Shown: in pieces, positions 12,240 to 21,557 of the stretch
Numbering within the stretch: the first letter of the stretch is position 1
Layout of the letters: each line of letters starts with the position of its first letter
Assembly (NCBI GenBank): GCA_013215385.1
Contig: JABSOY010000015.1
Location: 93,373-157,372 of the forward strand
Origin: Colwellia sp.
GTDB lineage: Bacteria > Pseudomonadota > Gammaproteobacteria > Enterobacterales > Alteromonadaceae
Direction: 5' to 3'
Length of the DNA: 64,000 nucleotides
The notes under the pieces: model-generated
The model's input: the letters and a program-made list of their open reading frames with translations, nothing else
Told to the model about the DNA's origin: nothing
Database searches by the model: none
Position numbers and translations under genes: made by a program

Positions 12240-14714
12240 CTAGTTAATATTTTCAATCATCAAAATTGCTATATCTGTTAGATCAGTAACTTCACCGATA
12301 CCAATAGTATTTTTTAGTTGAATTTCGAGATCATCAGCAAGGTCTTTATCTAAAGTTTTTAGATAACTTATTTCGTCACGATAATACATATTCTGAACTT
12401 TATCACTTTCTTTTAATTCAACTTTTAGAATTGCAGGTTTTCCATGAGTAGTCACTTTATTTGTATACTCTTGTAATTTCGATGCTTTTTTTAATACTGA
12501 TAAATCTCGATACCAAAACGAGTAATCTTCGCTTTCATTCTTATCTTTGGGTAAGACCAGAATGTAGAATGCACGAGCGGCTAATTTTTTATATGCCAGA
12601 GCAGCGATTATTGATAAACAGGAATCTCTAAACTTTTTATTACTTAACAAATTCAGAATAATCTCTTCACTGTTTTCATTTTTATAAACTAAATGCTTGA
12701 GGGCTGAGTTACCACTAAAGCTAGCGGCATTAATATATTGTTGATGTTTAGTTGCTTTTAAATAGAAGGGGATAGAGAAATGATTATGTGCATAAATATT
12801 TCTCATTGCTTTTTGTAACCCATAAATACGGCTACCTCGTTTACCACAAGCTTCAATGTAATCTACATGCTGATAAATATACTTTCTTATGGCTTTGCAT
12901 GCTAAATGCTTACTTTCAATTGCATTCATTATCAAGCGCACTGCACCATGCTTGTCATAACCTAGAACAAGGTACTTTTGTCGTTTAACTGTGCGAATGT
13001 TATCAATAAAAGGTACTGACAATTCAATTTCAATTTCTTCACCTGCTTTGAATTTTGTCTCCGTTTCTAGCACAACTAATAAACCTTGAACAGAAATATT
13101 TTTAGTTTTCCCCGGGATATGTGTAACGGTATTATTACTTCGAGTTACCGCCATATTGAAATACAAGACGAAACGGTCTTCACATCTTGAGTCATCATTT
13201 TCAGCGGTAACTATTTCAGTTTCAGCAAGGTCATTTATCGTGCGCAACTGGAAACGCTTAGGTAATTGTTTATCGAACTCAGTAATATCAAGACCTACGG
13301 GGTGGTATATAGTTTCATATAAACTGGTGATATCTGATACTGTGATCATATGGTCACAATTACTAATGATATCTAAAGCGGCTTTTGGGATTGCTCTATT
13401 TAACACTGCCATTTTAGGATGAACATGACAAGGTAAAGCCGATGGTACATAGGCATCTTCGGCAGAATTAATAAATGACGACGATATTTTAACAACTTTA
13501 AACAAGCCATTTTTGAAAAACTTATTAAATACGGCTTTAATACTGCGATTATTAATAAAATCTTCGTACCAAATGAGTGAATAGATAAATGTATCTTTAT
13601 TACTCGATTTTAGTATTAGTGCATATTTATCAACCGTATTTCTCTCGTTTAACGCATGTTGAATATCTTTATGGCCAAGTAACACTGGCAAATGAAAGGC
13701 TTCTTGTTCATCACTAAAAAATTGCCATAATTCGTCATTTCCTGAAGTTTTCATTGCAACTTTAGCATGCCAAACATTATCGCTTTTATAACAAAGCAAC
13801 GGGATGTCATGTGTTTTATTTAGATAGAGCTGCTCATAACCTTTAGAGGTAACCGAATCAAATAATGGTTCAATAAACCTTTCTGTAGGACCTATAATGG
13901 CAAGTTTTTTTTGCCTTAAGTAATGAGCAAATAAAACACGCATTTGCTGGTCTGTTAAAGGACTAGAAAATTGTAAAAGGTATTCAAATTTATTATTTAC
14001 CGGAGATTTTTGACTATCAATAATTAAAAAACCAAGCTCAAGTTCATCAGTAAAGTCTATCTCTGCATGATGGTCATACAACCATAAATACACCTTATCT
14101 ACCGATACATTTTCTAATTTACTTGTTGTTTGAATAACCACTTTTTGATTATTCATTTTTTCAATCTTCGCTGTAATACCAACTTCTTTTTTACCTTGCG
14201 TCGTCATACCCATAATAGGGTTCATAAAGACTTTACAAGAAGAATTAAGTATCTTTAATTCCGTTACTATTCTGTTTTTATTAACGAGAGGTTTAGGTTT
14301 GGTTTTATCAATTGTAAATTCAGAAAATACAGTTTCACTACTGCTTTTACCTTTATCTGCAGCTCTTTCTTGAGCGTCTTCATAGACTTCGTGGTATACC
14401 GCTATAGTATATAAGTTTTGGTATTCTAGTAATTTATGATTAAATAATTCTTTAGCTGCACAGTCTAGGTAATGGGTGACATTGTTATGTTTAACCTCTT
14501 CACAATCGGCAAACAGTAAGCGTAAATCAATAGATTTATTCGATTGTTGAGCGAGCTTTTTTATCTCATTTTTAACGGCGAGGTGTTGACTGGAATTTTC
14601 TTCTGGAAGTAGCTTTTTAACGAGGTATTCTAATCTTTCGTTTGCAGCATAAGGAACCAAACTTAAAATTTGTTTTTGAAATCTTTGCAAATTTTCACTG
14701 ATAGCATTGGTCAT
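12240..14714 (-). CDS. Large PilZ-domain protein (c-di-GMP binding)
   Basis: 824 residues. A PilZ signature is visible around residues 505-560: RCEDR (RxxxR form) followed by KNISVQGLLVV (NxSxxG form of the DxSxxG motif), which together bind cyclic di-GMP. Long regions on both sides have no motif I recognise; an N-terminal PilZ-like segment may exist around residues 180-230. The size and build match a large PilZ protein common in Alteromonadales. It would act as a cytoplasmic c-di-GMP effector, possibly in surface behaviour (inference). It converges on icd. Confidence 0.78.
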   Translation of the reverse strand: MTNAISENLQRFQKQILSLVPYAANERLEYLVKKLLPEENSSQHLAVKNEIKKLAQQSNKSIDLRLLFADCEEVKHNNVTHYLDCAAKELFNHKLLEYQNLYTIAVYHEVYEDAQERAADKGKSSSETVFSEFTIDKTKPKPLVNKNRIVTELKILNSSCKVFMNPIMGMTTQGKKEVGITAKIEKMNNQKVVIQTTSKLENVSVDKVYLWLYDHHAEIDFTDELELGFLIIDSQKSPVNNKFEYLLQFSSPLTDQQMRVLFAHYLRQKKLAIIGPTERFIEPLFDSVTSKGYEQLYLNKTHDIPLLCYKSDNVWHAKVAMKTSGNDELWQFFSDEQEAFHLPVLLGHKDIQHALNERNTVDKYALILKSSNKDTFIYSLIWYEDFINNRSIKAVFNKFFKNGLFKVVKISSSFINSAEDAYVPSALPCHVHPKMAVLNRAIPKAALDIISNCDHMITVSDITSLYETIYHPVGLDITEFDKQLPKRFQLRTINDLAETEIVTAENDDSRCEDRFVLYFNMAVTRSNNTVTHIPGKTKNISVQGLLVVLETETKFKAGEEIEIELSVPFIDNIRTVKRQKYLVLGYDKHGAVRLIMNAIESKHLACKAIRKYIYQHVDYIEACGKRGSRIYGLQKAMRNIYAHNHFSIPFYLKATKHQQYINAASFSGNSALKHLVYKNENSEEIILNLLSNKKFRDSCLSIIAALAYKKLAARAFYILVLPKDKNESEDYSFWYRDLSVLKKASKLQEYTNKVTTHGKPAILKVELKESDKVQNMYYRDEISYLKTLDKDLADDLEIQLKNTIGIGEVTDLTDIAILMIENIN

Positions 14715-15162
14715 TAATAATTACATCTCATGTTAAAAGCAGTCATTTTAGGAGAGTAAACTATAAGTTAATTACCTTACAAGCTTAATATTAGTGCATA
14801 TTGGTAGATAAAGACTAAATAAATGTTCTTATATAAGGGGATATTAAAATCAGCGAATGTTAATAGCTTCTTTAGCATCAAGTGAGAGGATATTTGTTTA
14901 CATTCCTATCAATTATCTTAAAACAAACAACAAGTAGAGCGATTGTAGCCATTTTATTGCATTGGATAAATTAGGCGTTTAGGGTAAAGCTTGAAATTAT
15001 TCTGTCTTGAAAGGTGGCTAAGGCTGTATTGAATTTTCACCTATATTTCTAGTTCGATATTGTTCATAGTCTGCCTACCCTAAATCCTAGTTGGATATTA
15101 ATGATAGGCAGTTAAACATATTTTTTACCGGGTCGATTACGTAATCAACGTTATCATTAAAT
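14715..15162. other. Intergenic region, no gene seen
   Basis: About 450 nt without a credible frame. A weak inverted repeat CTGCCTA (15071-15077) / TAGGCAG (15105-15111) lies near the end of the secreted-protein gene and could be part of its terminator. The right portion near 14715-14760 is the leader of the PilZ gene. Confidence 0.4.
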
Positions 15163-15423
15163 CTACTGCTGGCTTTGGCCCGTAGCAGTACAATATAAAA
15201 GCCCATTGTACTGATCAAAGCTAATACCATGTCTAATCGTTGTTACATCAGAGTACTTAGCTCTGAGTTTATATGCAGCATTAGCACAAACTTGATTATG
15301 ATCTGCCGGAGTATGTTGCGACGCCATTACCGATACCGTATGCCACCAGCCATTACTTGCTCCCATAGCAGCAGTAGCAATAACTGTTGCCGATAAGGTA
15401 AGCGCGACTAATAATTTATTCAT
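15163..15423 (-). CDS. Small secreted protein of unknown function
   Basis: 86 residues from the ATG at 15423, preceded by AAGGAAT. The N-terminus is a signal peptide (MNKLLVALTLSATVIATAAM-GA). The mature part of about 65 residues has two Cys (in QVCANAAYKL and LLYCTATG), possibly one disulphide, with an HTPADHNQVCANAAYKLRAK segment. I do not recognise the family. The frame extends 21 codons upstream but without signal-like sequence, so the internal ATG is preferred. It stands alone on its strand. Confidence 0.65.
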   Translation of the reverse strand: MNKLLVALTLSATVIATAAMGASNGWWHTVSVMASQHTPADHNQVCANAAYKLRAKYSDVTTIRHGISFDQYNGLLYCTATGQSQQ

Positions 15424-16022
15424 ATATATTCCTTTATCTACATTAAATTTAATTGACGATGAATCCAAGTATTGCAAATGCAACAACTACCTCAGACAAG
15501 TAAAGTTAACATTTCATTAACAAAAATTCAAATCTAATCAATACTAATAATTTAATCTCACCAATTCTTGTTTTTATTAACAATAAATTCGGTTTTTAGA
15601 ACCACTGCAGTGTAAATAGATATGATAAAACTCATGCTAGTTTGCGTTTTATCATTTGTTGTTTATACAAATTTTAGCGTGGCAGCTGTATCTAGACGAC
15701 CAAATTGAAGTGCTGTAATACAGTGTGATAGCCCTCTTTAGTTCATGAAGAACAGCTTATTGCCGTATGACATGAAAATTATCGTTACTAAGCTATTTAT
15801 GGCTTCGCATCTGTATTTCTACTACTAGCGGTGAGTAAAGGTTGCGTGATTTCGGTGACGTTATAACATTATGTGATTTTACGATGGTTTAAGATGAGTA
15901 GGGTGCCGCTTTAAATTTTTTTGCCATATAACATGGCTAAGTAACTATTTTAATATTTATATATCTTTTGACTAGCTTCATTTTTCTGCGCAATACAAAA
16001 TGGTTTTCAGCAAACCGAAGTT
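15424..16022. other. Long intergenic region with a possible gene relic
   Basis: About 600 nt. From 15620 a plus-strand frame reads MIKLMLVCVLSFVVYTNFSV and then AAVSRRPN before a stop, which looks like a signal peptide cut short. Downstream there is another hydrophobic, lipoprotein-like stretch (FASVFLLLAVSKGC) in a different frame near 15800. This may be a decayed secreted-protein gene; the evidence is too thin for a firm call. Confidence 0.3.
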
Positions 16023-16211
16023 ATGAGTATTGATATTTCTCATGACGATGTTCAGCGAGTGCAACAATTAGCTAATGAATTAAAAGGTAAACAAGTCATT
16101 ACTCCATGTATTTGTAATGCTATAAAAGGTGGTAAAAATGGTGCCTGGCTTTCTCGTTTTATGCCTAAGGGATCGATTATCCAGGCTTTGCCAGATTCAT
16201 TTAAAAGATGA
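16023..16211 (+). CDS. Small protein of unknown function (62 aa)
   Basis: 62 residues, mixed composition, with a central TPCICNAIKGGKNGAWLSRF stretch carrying two Cys and several Gly. No transmembrane segment or signal peptide. It has no strong ribosome site (GAAGTT before ATG) and no family I recognise. It is the first of three consecutive very short plus-strand frames upstream of a tyrosine recombinase. A strong hairpin 40 nt after its stop supports real transcription. Could be spurious. Confidence 0.4.
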   Translation: MSIDISHDDVQRVQQLANELKGKQVITPCICNAIKGGKNGAWLSRFMPKGSIIQALPDSFKR

Positions 16212-16250
16212 ACTTGAATATAGACTAAACATTACATCAATTAATCAACC

Positions 16251-16284
16251 GTGGTGATAGGGCACTTGAATGCCTAATCACCAC
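16251..16284 (+). terminator. Hairpin between two small genes
   Basis: GTGGTGATAGGGCA and TGCCTAATCACCAC pair over 14 positions with two mismatches and a 6-nt loop. It may terminate the 62-aa gene or structure the leader of the next gene. No T-run follows. Confidence 0.5.
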
Positions 16285-16313
16285 TAATCACAAAAAACAT
16301 AAAGGTGTTTATT

Positions 16314-16487
16314 ATGACTAACGTTGATATTACATTTTTAAGAGAGTATTTTGAAATTAAAACCAAGGCTATTGACACTAGATTGTTATGTTTAAAAATG
16401 TGGGAGTCTCATGCATTGATTATTATTTCGAAAATTGACAGTGATATCCCTCGTTCAAATGTTTTTTACCTTCCTTCAGCATTATAA
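16314..16487 (+). CDS. Small protein of unknown function (57 aa)
   Basis: 57 residues from the ATG at 16314, which has a good ribosome site (AAAGGTG, 6 nt upstream). The sequence starts MTNVDITFLREYFEIKTKAI and has a hydrophobic SHALIIISKI core but no clear membrane helix. No family recognised. The good ribosome site is the main argument for expression. Confidence 0.45.
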   Translation: MTNVDITFLREYFEIKTKAIDTRLLCLKMWESHALIIISKIDSDIPRSNVFYLPSAL

Positions 16488-16849
16488 ATATAAAGCATAT
16501 CGGCTTGTGCAGCGCTTGTCGTTGCACTGTCCATGTGATTTATTGATAGAAATGAATGTAAACAGGCCAACTTACTTTTTTTAGTTTAGCGAAGCGAAAA
16601 CTTCTTGGTTCATGCGTTAGTAAATTAGCTTGCGATGTTTAGTGAGTTTATATTCGTTTAGCATTGTATTTCTTCAAGGCCGCACAGTATCTAATTGGTA
16701 CCCGTACATATTTAATGCAGTGCGAATTCATTTATAAAATTTCCCTCAGCCGTCCTGCAAAACTTGTTTTTATCATTTTAATCCCAAAGTAAGTTATTGA
16801 CCTGATTGTTTTTTCTGGAATACTTTAAATTAATTAGAAGTAAATAATA
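16488..16849. other. Intergenic region with a promoter-like sequence
   Basis: No gene seen. TTGACC (16797-16802) and TACTTT (16821-16826) with an 18-nt spacer resemble a sigma-70 promoter just upstream of the 66-aa gene. Confidence 0.4.
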
Positions 16850-17050
16850 ATGAGTACAGCATTCAATTTAAATGACGGTTCAATGAAAAGTTCGGCACAA
16901 GAGTTAAGAGTTAAAGCTGTTCAATCTGCTTTAGTTTTGATTAATACAGCTGTGGCAGATTCTGGCGGTTATCTTAGTGATGCAGCAGATGGTGATTTGA
17001 TTAGCAAACTAGCTGATAAAATTGAAGCTGCTATAAATAACGTAGAATAA
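16850..17050 (+). CDS. Small acidic protein of unknown function (66 aa)
   Basis: 66 residues, acidic and predicted helical: AQELRVKAVQSALVLINTAV and LADKIEAAINNVE. No Cys, signal peptide or membrane segment. It has a plausible promoter upstream (TTGACC/TACTTT) and a perfect 11-bp hairpin 20 nt after its stop, so it looks like an independently transcribed unit. Family not recognised. It lies 137 nt before the recombinase gene. Confidence 0.55.
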   Translation: MSTAFNLNDGSMKSSAQELRVKAVQSALVLINTAVADSGGYLSDAADGDLISKLADKIEAAINNVE

Positions 17051-17069
17051 GATTTAAAATCTACGAGTA

Positions 17070-17094
17070 ATTACAGGGAGCACTTCCCTGTAAT
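17070..17094 (+). terminator. Hairpin after the 66-aa gene
   Basis: ATTACAGGGA and TCCCTGTAAT form a perfect 10-bp stem around a 5-nt loop, 19 nt past the stop codon. T-run absent. Confidence 0.65.
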
Positions 17095-17187
17095 CCACAC
17101 AGCTCGCTATGACCGATACTATTTAATACTGGACATAGTGGGTATGTTATTTTAAACTGACATATAATCCCATTTAACATTATCCTC

Positions 17188-18438
17188 ATGACAGCTATCA
17201 AAAATGAAACATTAACGCCGTTATTTCCAACTTATGTTGAGCTTTGTGAAATGTCACTTGATGAATATCCAAAGCTGGCTAAGTTCCTCACTTCTACAAA
17301 AGAAAGTTATTGGCTGGAACATTGGCATTGGGGAAAATCATTTCTTGAATATACTGGACGTAATAAATCTGTCCACACTTACGATCGGTTTAGAACTGAC
17401 ATTGAACGTTTTATTCTATGGTGCTTTTTAATTAAGAAAACACCGCTCACTGAGTTACGTAAAACTGATATTTTAGAATTTGCTGATTTCTGTTGGCAAC
17501 CACCAATTACTTGGATCGGCTTTAATAACCATGAACGATTTATTATCGAAAATGCGTATTTTGTACCGAACACGCTTTGGCGTCCTTACAAACTTCAAGC
17601 CCCTAAAAGTCAAATAAACAAAGAAATTGATAAGAAAAAATACCGTCCATCACAGCAAACATTAACGTCTACTTTTACAGCACTTATTGTCTTTTATAAC
17701 TATTTAATGAGTGAAGAACTTTGCTTAGGTAATCCAGTACAAATTGCTAAAAAAGACTGCAAACACTTTATTACTGATACTCAAGTAAAAGAAGTTAAAC
17801 GGTTAACCAGTGTTCAGTGGCAATACATGCTTGATATTGCAACTGAAATGGCAGATGAAAGCGCCCTGCATGAACGAAATCTGTTCATTATAGCGGCTCT
17901 TAAAACCTTGTTTTTACGTATTTCTGAATTGTCAGAACGTCCCGCTTGGTCACCAACGATGGGACATTTCTGGCAAGATGACGATGAAAATTGGTGGCTA
18001 AAAATTTATGGTAAAGGCCGTAAACTCCGTGATACTACTGTGCCTACAGACTTTATGCCTTTTCTAGAAAGGTACCGTTTATCCAGAGGACTCTCTTGCT
18101 TACCATATGGTGGTGAAAATACTGTTTTAGTTGAAAAAATACGTGGTCAAGGCGGTATGACAACACGGCATTTAAGGCGACTAGTACAAGAAACTTTTGA
18201 TCATGCATACCAAAGAATGAAAGAAGCTGAAGGTGAAAAAAGAGCCCTTAAATTAAAAGAAGCCTCTAGCCATTGGCTTCGTCATACGGGCGCGAGTATG
18301 GAAATAGAACGCGGCCGAGCTTTGAAAGATCTTTCAGAAGACTTAGGTCATGCCAGTATGGCAACAACCGATACGGTATATGTTCAAACAGAGAATAAGA
18401 AACGAGCAGAGAGTGGTAAAAAAAGAAGTGTAGTATAA
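17188..18438 (+). CDS. Tyrosine recombinase/site-specific integrase
   Basis: 416 residues. The catalytic set is visible: Arg244 (LFLRISELSE), a Lys in YGKGRK (276), HWLR (His362, Arg365), LGH (His388) and Tyr398 (DTVYVQTENKK). Residues 30-200 form an N-terminal SAM-like DNA-binding part. It therefore looks active as a DNA strand-exchange enzyme in the cytoplasm. No att repeats or other mobility genes were found beside it, so the element it would move, if any, is unclear. The three preceding small genes and the sigma/DUF2589 block on the other side of the EAL gene are candidates. Confidence 0.9.
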   Translation: MTAIKNETLTPLFPTYVELCEMSLDEYPKLAKFLTSTKESYWLEHWHWGKSFLEYTGRNKSVHTYDRFRTDIERFILWCFLIKKTPLTELRKTDILEFADFCWQPPITWIGFNNHERFIIENAYFVPNTLWRPYKLQAPKSQINKEIDKKKYRPSQQTLTSTFTALIVFYNYLMSEELCLGNPVQIAKKDCKHFITDTQVKEVKRLTSVQWQYMLDIATEMADESALHERNLFIIAALKTLFLRISELSERPAWSPTMGHFWQDDDENWWLKIYGKGRKLRDTTVPTDFMPFLERYRLSRGLSCLPYGGENTVLVEKIRGQGGMTTRHLRRLVQETFDHAYQRMKEAEGEKRALKLKEASSHWLRHTGASMEIERGRALKDLSEDLGHASMATTDTVYVQTENKKRAESGKKRSVV

Positions 18439-18498
18439 CTACATAGATATTCTTTTAATGATTAAATTATCTGTGCTTATCCAAATGAATGGCAGGCT

Positions 18499-19203
18499 TC
18501 ACTCAGCTTTTATTTTTTCGGGGAAACCAAAATAGTAGCCTTGTAAATAGTCTGCTTGACATTCTTTTGCTTGAATAAATTGTTGTTCTGTTTCAACGCC
18601 TTCAATGATTACTTTTTTATTTAAATTATGACAAAGATTGACTAGATGTTTAAGTGGATTTTTATCGGTATTACAGCGAACAATAATTTCCCTATCAAGT
18701 TTAATGATATCGGGTTCAAATTCAAAGACTCTTTGAAAGTTAGAAGCCTTGATACCAAAGTCGTCTATGGCAAATTTGAAGCCAAGACTCTTTAATAGTA
18801 ATTTCCGTTCGATTAATTTATCCCAATCAACGTTAAGCTCTTGTTCTGTTATTTCGACTATTATATTTTCAATAAAGTAGTCGCTTGCATGACTTTCATT
18901 TTGCCCTTGGTGCGAAAAGTCTAATGTACGTAAAAACTCTAATGTCTCGGTACATATAAATTGTGAAACTGTCATATTAATAAACAAGGACTGCCCTTGT
19001 GCACGTATTAATCCGGCACGATCTAAGTCAAATACATTTTCTAACATAGGTTGAGATAGTTCAGTATATAATTCAGGATTACGGTTAAATACTTCAAGTG
19101 ATATTCCTCTAAATCTTCTAAGTAACAATTCAAAGCCTTTAGTTACGCCTGTTGATGCACAAACTATTGGCATTTTTACATAAATATTATCGTTATTATG
19201 CAT
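18499..19203 (-). CDS. EAL-domain c-di-GMP phosphodiesterase
   Basis: A stand-alone EAL domain of 234 residues. Key motifs are present: FELLLRRFRG (EAL-like, ELL), INMTVSQF, IVEITEQE (ExTE), FAIDDFG (metal Asp pair), IIKLDRE (catalytic Lys), VIIEGVETE and QGYYFGFP. All residues needed for hydrolysis of c-di-GMP to pGpG appear to be retained, so activity is likely. The start at 19203 is preferred because GGAGGAA stands 4-5 nt upstream; the frame also opens 4 codons earlier. No sensor domain is attached. Confidence 0.9.
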   Translation of the reverse strand: MHNNDNIYVKMPIVCASTGVTKGFELLLRRFRGISLEVFNRNPELYTELSQPMLENVFDLDRAGLIRAQGQSLFINMTVSQFICTETLEFLRTLDFSHQGQNESHASDYFIENIIVEITEQELNVDWDKLIERKLLLKSLGFKFAIDDFGIKASNFQRVFEFEPDIIKLDREIIVRCNTDKNPLKHLVNLCHNLNKKVIIEGVETEQQFIQAKECQADYLQGYYFGFPEKIKAE

Positions 19204-19312
19204 AATTTCCTCCATTGGTAGATTATCCTTTATATGAATACGTAATAATGCTGTTGATATTTTCCAAGTTTAGGCTATTTACTATCGCTATTTGTGTTCT
19301 CCCTTTCGTTAT

Positions 19313-19797
19313 CTATGGCGAGTCGCTGAGCGTATCCATAATAGAAAAAAGTATCTCTACGTTATATCCGATTTAAAAGGCAATTAGCATAGGAGAAAAC
19401 TGTCCTTCAGGTATCACCGAACTCTCTCCAAAAAACATACCACTAGAAATGCCAATCACTCCACCAAGTAGTTTCCTAAGATTAAAATCTAAGCACATTT
19501 TTAGTGTAAATGTCCCTTGCAGAAATGCATTATGTAAAGCTCTCAAAACCAAGGTGAATGCACCAAGACAGCCAATTAATAGAGGAAGTAAATAGCTTTC
19601 AGTAAATTTACTACATTAACACCCGCTAACCGAGCCCGATAAAATAAATTACGAGATTCATTTAAGTGCCGTTGTCGCCATATTTTGTGTAAAGACTGAC
19701 CAAACTCACCTGCCTTATGCCGTAATTTAATAACCTGGTTATTTTTTGCCTTGATGAATGCCGCTTTATTATTAATTATGGTATGAGAAATTAGTTT
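19313..19797 (-). pseudogene. Remnant of a multi-pass membrane protein
   Basis: Minus-strand coding similarity runs across two frames and through one stop. From about 19797 leftward one frame gives a basic stretch with GEFGQSLHKIWRQRHLNESR and FYRARLAGVNVVNLLKA. Near 19595 the frame shifts to a hydrophobic stretch beginning YLLPLLIGCLGAFTLVLR, then FNLRKLLGGVIGISSGMFFG. A TAA at 19373-19375 interrupts it, but the same frame continues as IGYNVEILFSIMDTL to a TAG at 19313. There is no start codon. So it is 5'-truncated, frameshifted and carries a nonsense codon. Family name unknown to me. Confidence 0.65.
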
Positions 19798-19866
19798 TTA
19801 TTTAGGTGAACAAGGTGATTACTAGATATGTCTTTATTTATAAGGATCCAAGGTGTAAATTTATAT

Positions 19867-20493
19867 TCATATTGCAGATAATTCTTTTTGCTTAATAAGT
19901 TCATCTAATAAGAAAAATATCCTCCGTTTAAAGCGATCTTCTGGAACTTGTCTCCATAGAACCCTACTTTTTAAATTAGCTGTGAATGCTGTTAAATCAT
20001 TTGATGCTAGGATGGGTTGGAGCGACTTCCTACAAGCCGAGGTATAATCACCACGAAAACGTAAATCAATAACAACGGCTTTCATTGCGGCATTAAGCTC
20101 ATGCCAATTAACGATGCCATAGGCTGCTATACAGTCTTCCTTATTACAAATGCGTTTTACATCATTTTCCATCTCTTGATAGCTTAATTTAAATAACTTT
20201 TCTTGGCATTCAATGCTTATTTCTACTTTGGTCAATTGATGGTCTTGAACAAATTGCTCCGCACTTTGCCCGTGCAAACCGCTAGCCGTTGATAATGTGG
20301 TAGCAGTTTCTTGGTTTAGTCCACTTTTTATTAGCTCTTGCTTTATTTTTTGACGGCTTTTTTCTTTCATATCGTATCCACGACCAATAGTTAAGCCAGA
20401 ATTCAGCGAAGGCACATGTAATTTTCGGCTATGATAAGGACCGCCCTCGCTGCCTTCTGCTTCATAGGTTAATAAACCTTTAGTAATTGTCAT
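19867..20493 (-). CDS. Pesticin/T4-lysozyme-like muramidase
   Basis: 208 residues from the ATG at 20493 (GGGAG 8 nt upstream; the frame runs on to 20595 without a better start). The N-terminal part reads TYEAEGSEGGPYHSRKLH and then SGLTIGRGYDM, the arrangement of the pesticin C-terminal/T4 lysozyme-like muramidases: catalytic Glu, then a Thr/Gly-rich TIGxGYD turn. Such enzymes cut the glycan of peptidoglycan. The tail is basic and helical with an FKRRIFFLLDELI end. No signal peptide, so it would need lysis, a holin or another exporter to reach the wall. It is the last gene of the DUF2589 operon. Confidence 0.75.
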   Translation of the reverse strand: MTITKGLLTYEAEGSEGGPYHSRKLHVPSLNSGLTIGRGYDMKEKSRQKIKQELIKSGLNQETATTLSTASGLHGQSAEQFVQDHQLTKVEISIECQEKLFKLSYQEMENDVKRICNKEDCIAAYGIVNWHELNAAMKAVVIDLRFRGDYTSACRKSLQPILASNDLTAFTANLKSRVLWRQVPEDRFKRRIFFLLDELIKQKELSAI

Positions 20494-20609
20494 TCTATGC
20501 ACTCCCTGAGATGATTTATTTACAATAGAGTAATAATTTAATCGGTATTCAATCTTTAAATACACTATGCCAGGCGTTATTCCTGGCTGATGCATTAACT
20601 TTTTAACAC

Positions 20610-20813
20610 CTAATGCGCTAAATTATTTCCTTTTACTTTTTCAAATTCTTTCATCGCATGATTAGCGACCTGATAGCTTGAGTTACTCAGTGAAACTGAA
20701 GTATCGCAGCTAGCGGTTGTGCAACTAAAACTCCCTCCTTTGATTAAAAGCGTGCTATTAATAAATATTTTTCCTGCGCAATTTGGGCATTGAATTTCGC
20801 TGCTATCTTTCAT
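20610..20813 (-). CDS. Small zinc-ribbon-like protein in the DUF2589 operon
   Basis: 67 residues from the ATG at 20813 with AAGGAAG 6-7 nt upstream. It has CPNC near residue 8 and a CTTASC pair about 20 residues later, the spacing of a small treble-clef or zinc ribbon. The C-terminal third is helical (NHAMKEFEKVKG). Family not recognised. It lies between the last DUF2589 gene (60 nt upstream) and the muramidase (116 nt downstream), all on one strand. Confidence 0.65.
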   Translation of the reverse strand: MKDSSEIQCPNCAGKIFINSTLLIKGGSFSCTTASCDTSVSLSNSSYQVANHAMKEFEKVKGNNLAH

Positions 20814-20873
20814 GAGAACTTCCTTAGTAAAAGCTCGACTCAAAGAGCCGAGCATATTTAGTTAAAACTTATA

Positions 20874-21557
20874 TTATTTTTTATCTACTGGTTTATCCGC
20901 ATCATCTCCATTCTTTAGTTGTATAGGGGCAATACATTGCGAGAAGGCTTGGATAATGGTGGTTACTCCTTCGGGTAATGGTAGTTGTCCGGCATGGGCA
21001 TTAATTGTATATTTTGCAGAATTTGACTTCTCATAGTGTGATTTTTCTGATGAAGCCGATTTGCTTGAAGCTGAAACTGAACCACTAACTTCAGCTGAAA
21101 AACAGCCATAGCCAACTTTTGCGCTAAACGAACCTTCTGCCGCTGATTCAGACTCAGTTGATGTCTCTTTATCGTTAGAAAAAGAACTTTTCACCTCCAT
21201 TTCAAAGGTAACGGTTATATCGTCAACAGCTAATGAATTTAGTGGCATAATAGTCATTAATGGCAGTTCAAACTTTGTTTGCACTGGCTCACCAGCTGAT
21301 CCATTCGCGTTAATAACGGAACGTGTTAATGTCATATTAATCATGATTGGATCATAGTTTGTCGTATCTTTAGTACCTCCTTTACCTTTGACAGTCGTTG
21401 TGTTGAAACATGTACTCAATAAAAATTGCGTTTGGGTTATTGCCATTTTGCTGTTAGCTTCAGCACCTGCAAGTAGTGGTGCACTAATTAATGCTTTAAT
21501 TGGTAAACCACTGAATTGTTGTGCCATTGACGCTAAAGCTCTATTGTTATCAACCAT
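20874..21557 (-). CDS. DUF2589 family protein, paralog 4
   Basis: 227 residues of the DUF2589 family (function unknown). The N-terminal helix contains MAQQFSGLPIKALISAPLLA and AITQTQFLLSTCF. A beta-rich middle follows with PIMINMTLTR, LPLMTIMPLNSLAVDDITV and FEMEVKSSF. The C-terminal strand is AKYTINAHAGQLPLPEGVTT then IIQAFSQCI. A Ser/Glu/Ala-rich insertion (about residues 130-175) separates the two halves of the sheet. It is clearly paralogous to the gene at 21914-22543. No signal peptide or membrane helix. Ribosome site AGAGGAAA. Confidence 0.85.
   Translation of the reverse strand: MVDNNRALASMAQQFSGLPIKALISAPLLAGAEANSKMAITQTQFLLSTCFNTTTVKGKGGTKDTTNYDPIMINMTLTRSVINANGSAGEPVQTKFELPLMTIMPLNSLAVDDITVTFEMEVKSSFSNDKETSTESESAAEGSFSAKVGYGCFSAEVSGSVSASSKSASSEKSHYEKSNSAKYTINAHAGQLPLPEGVTTIIQAFSQCIAPIQLKNGDDADKPVDKK

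Noticed and set aside
12788-13422. Plus-strand frames of 66 and 88 codons inside the PilZ gene
   Set aside because: They lie wholly within a long, motif-bearing minus-strand gene.
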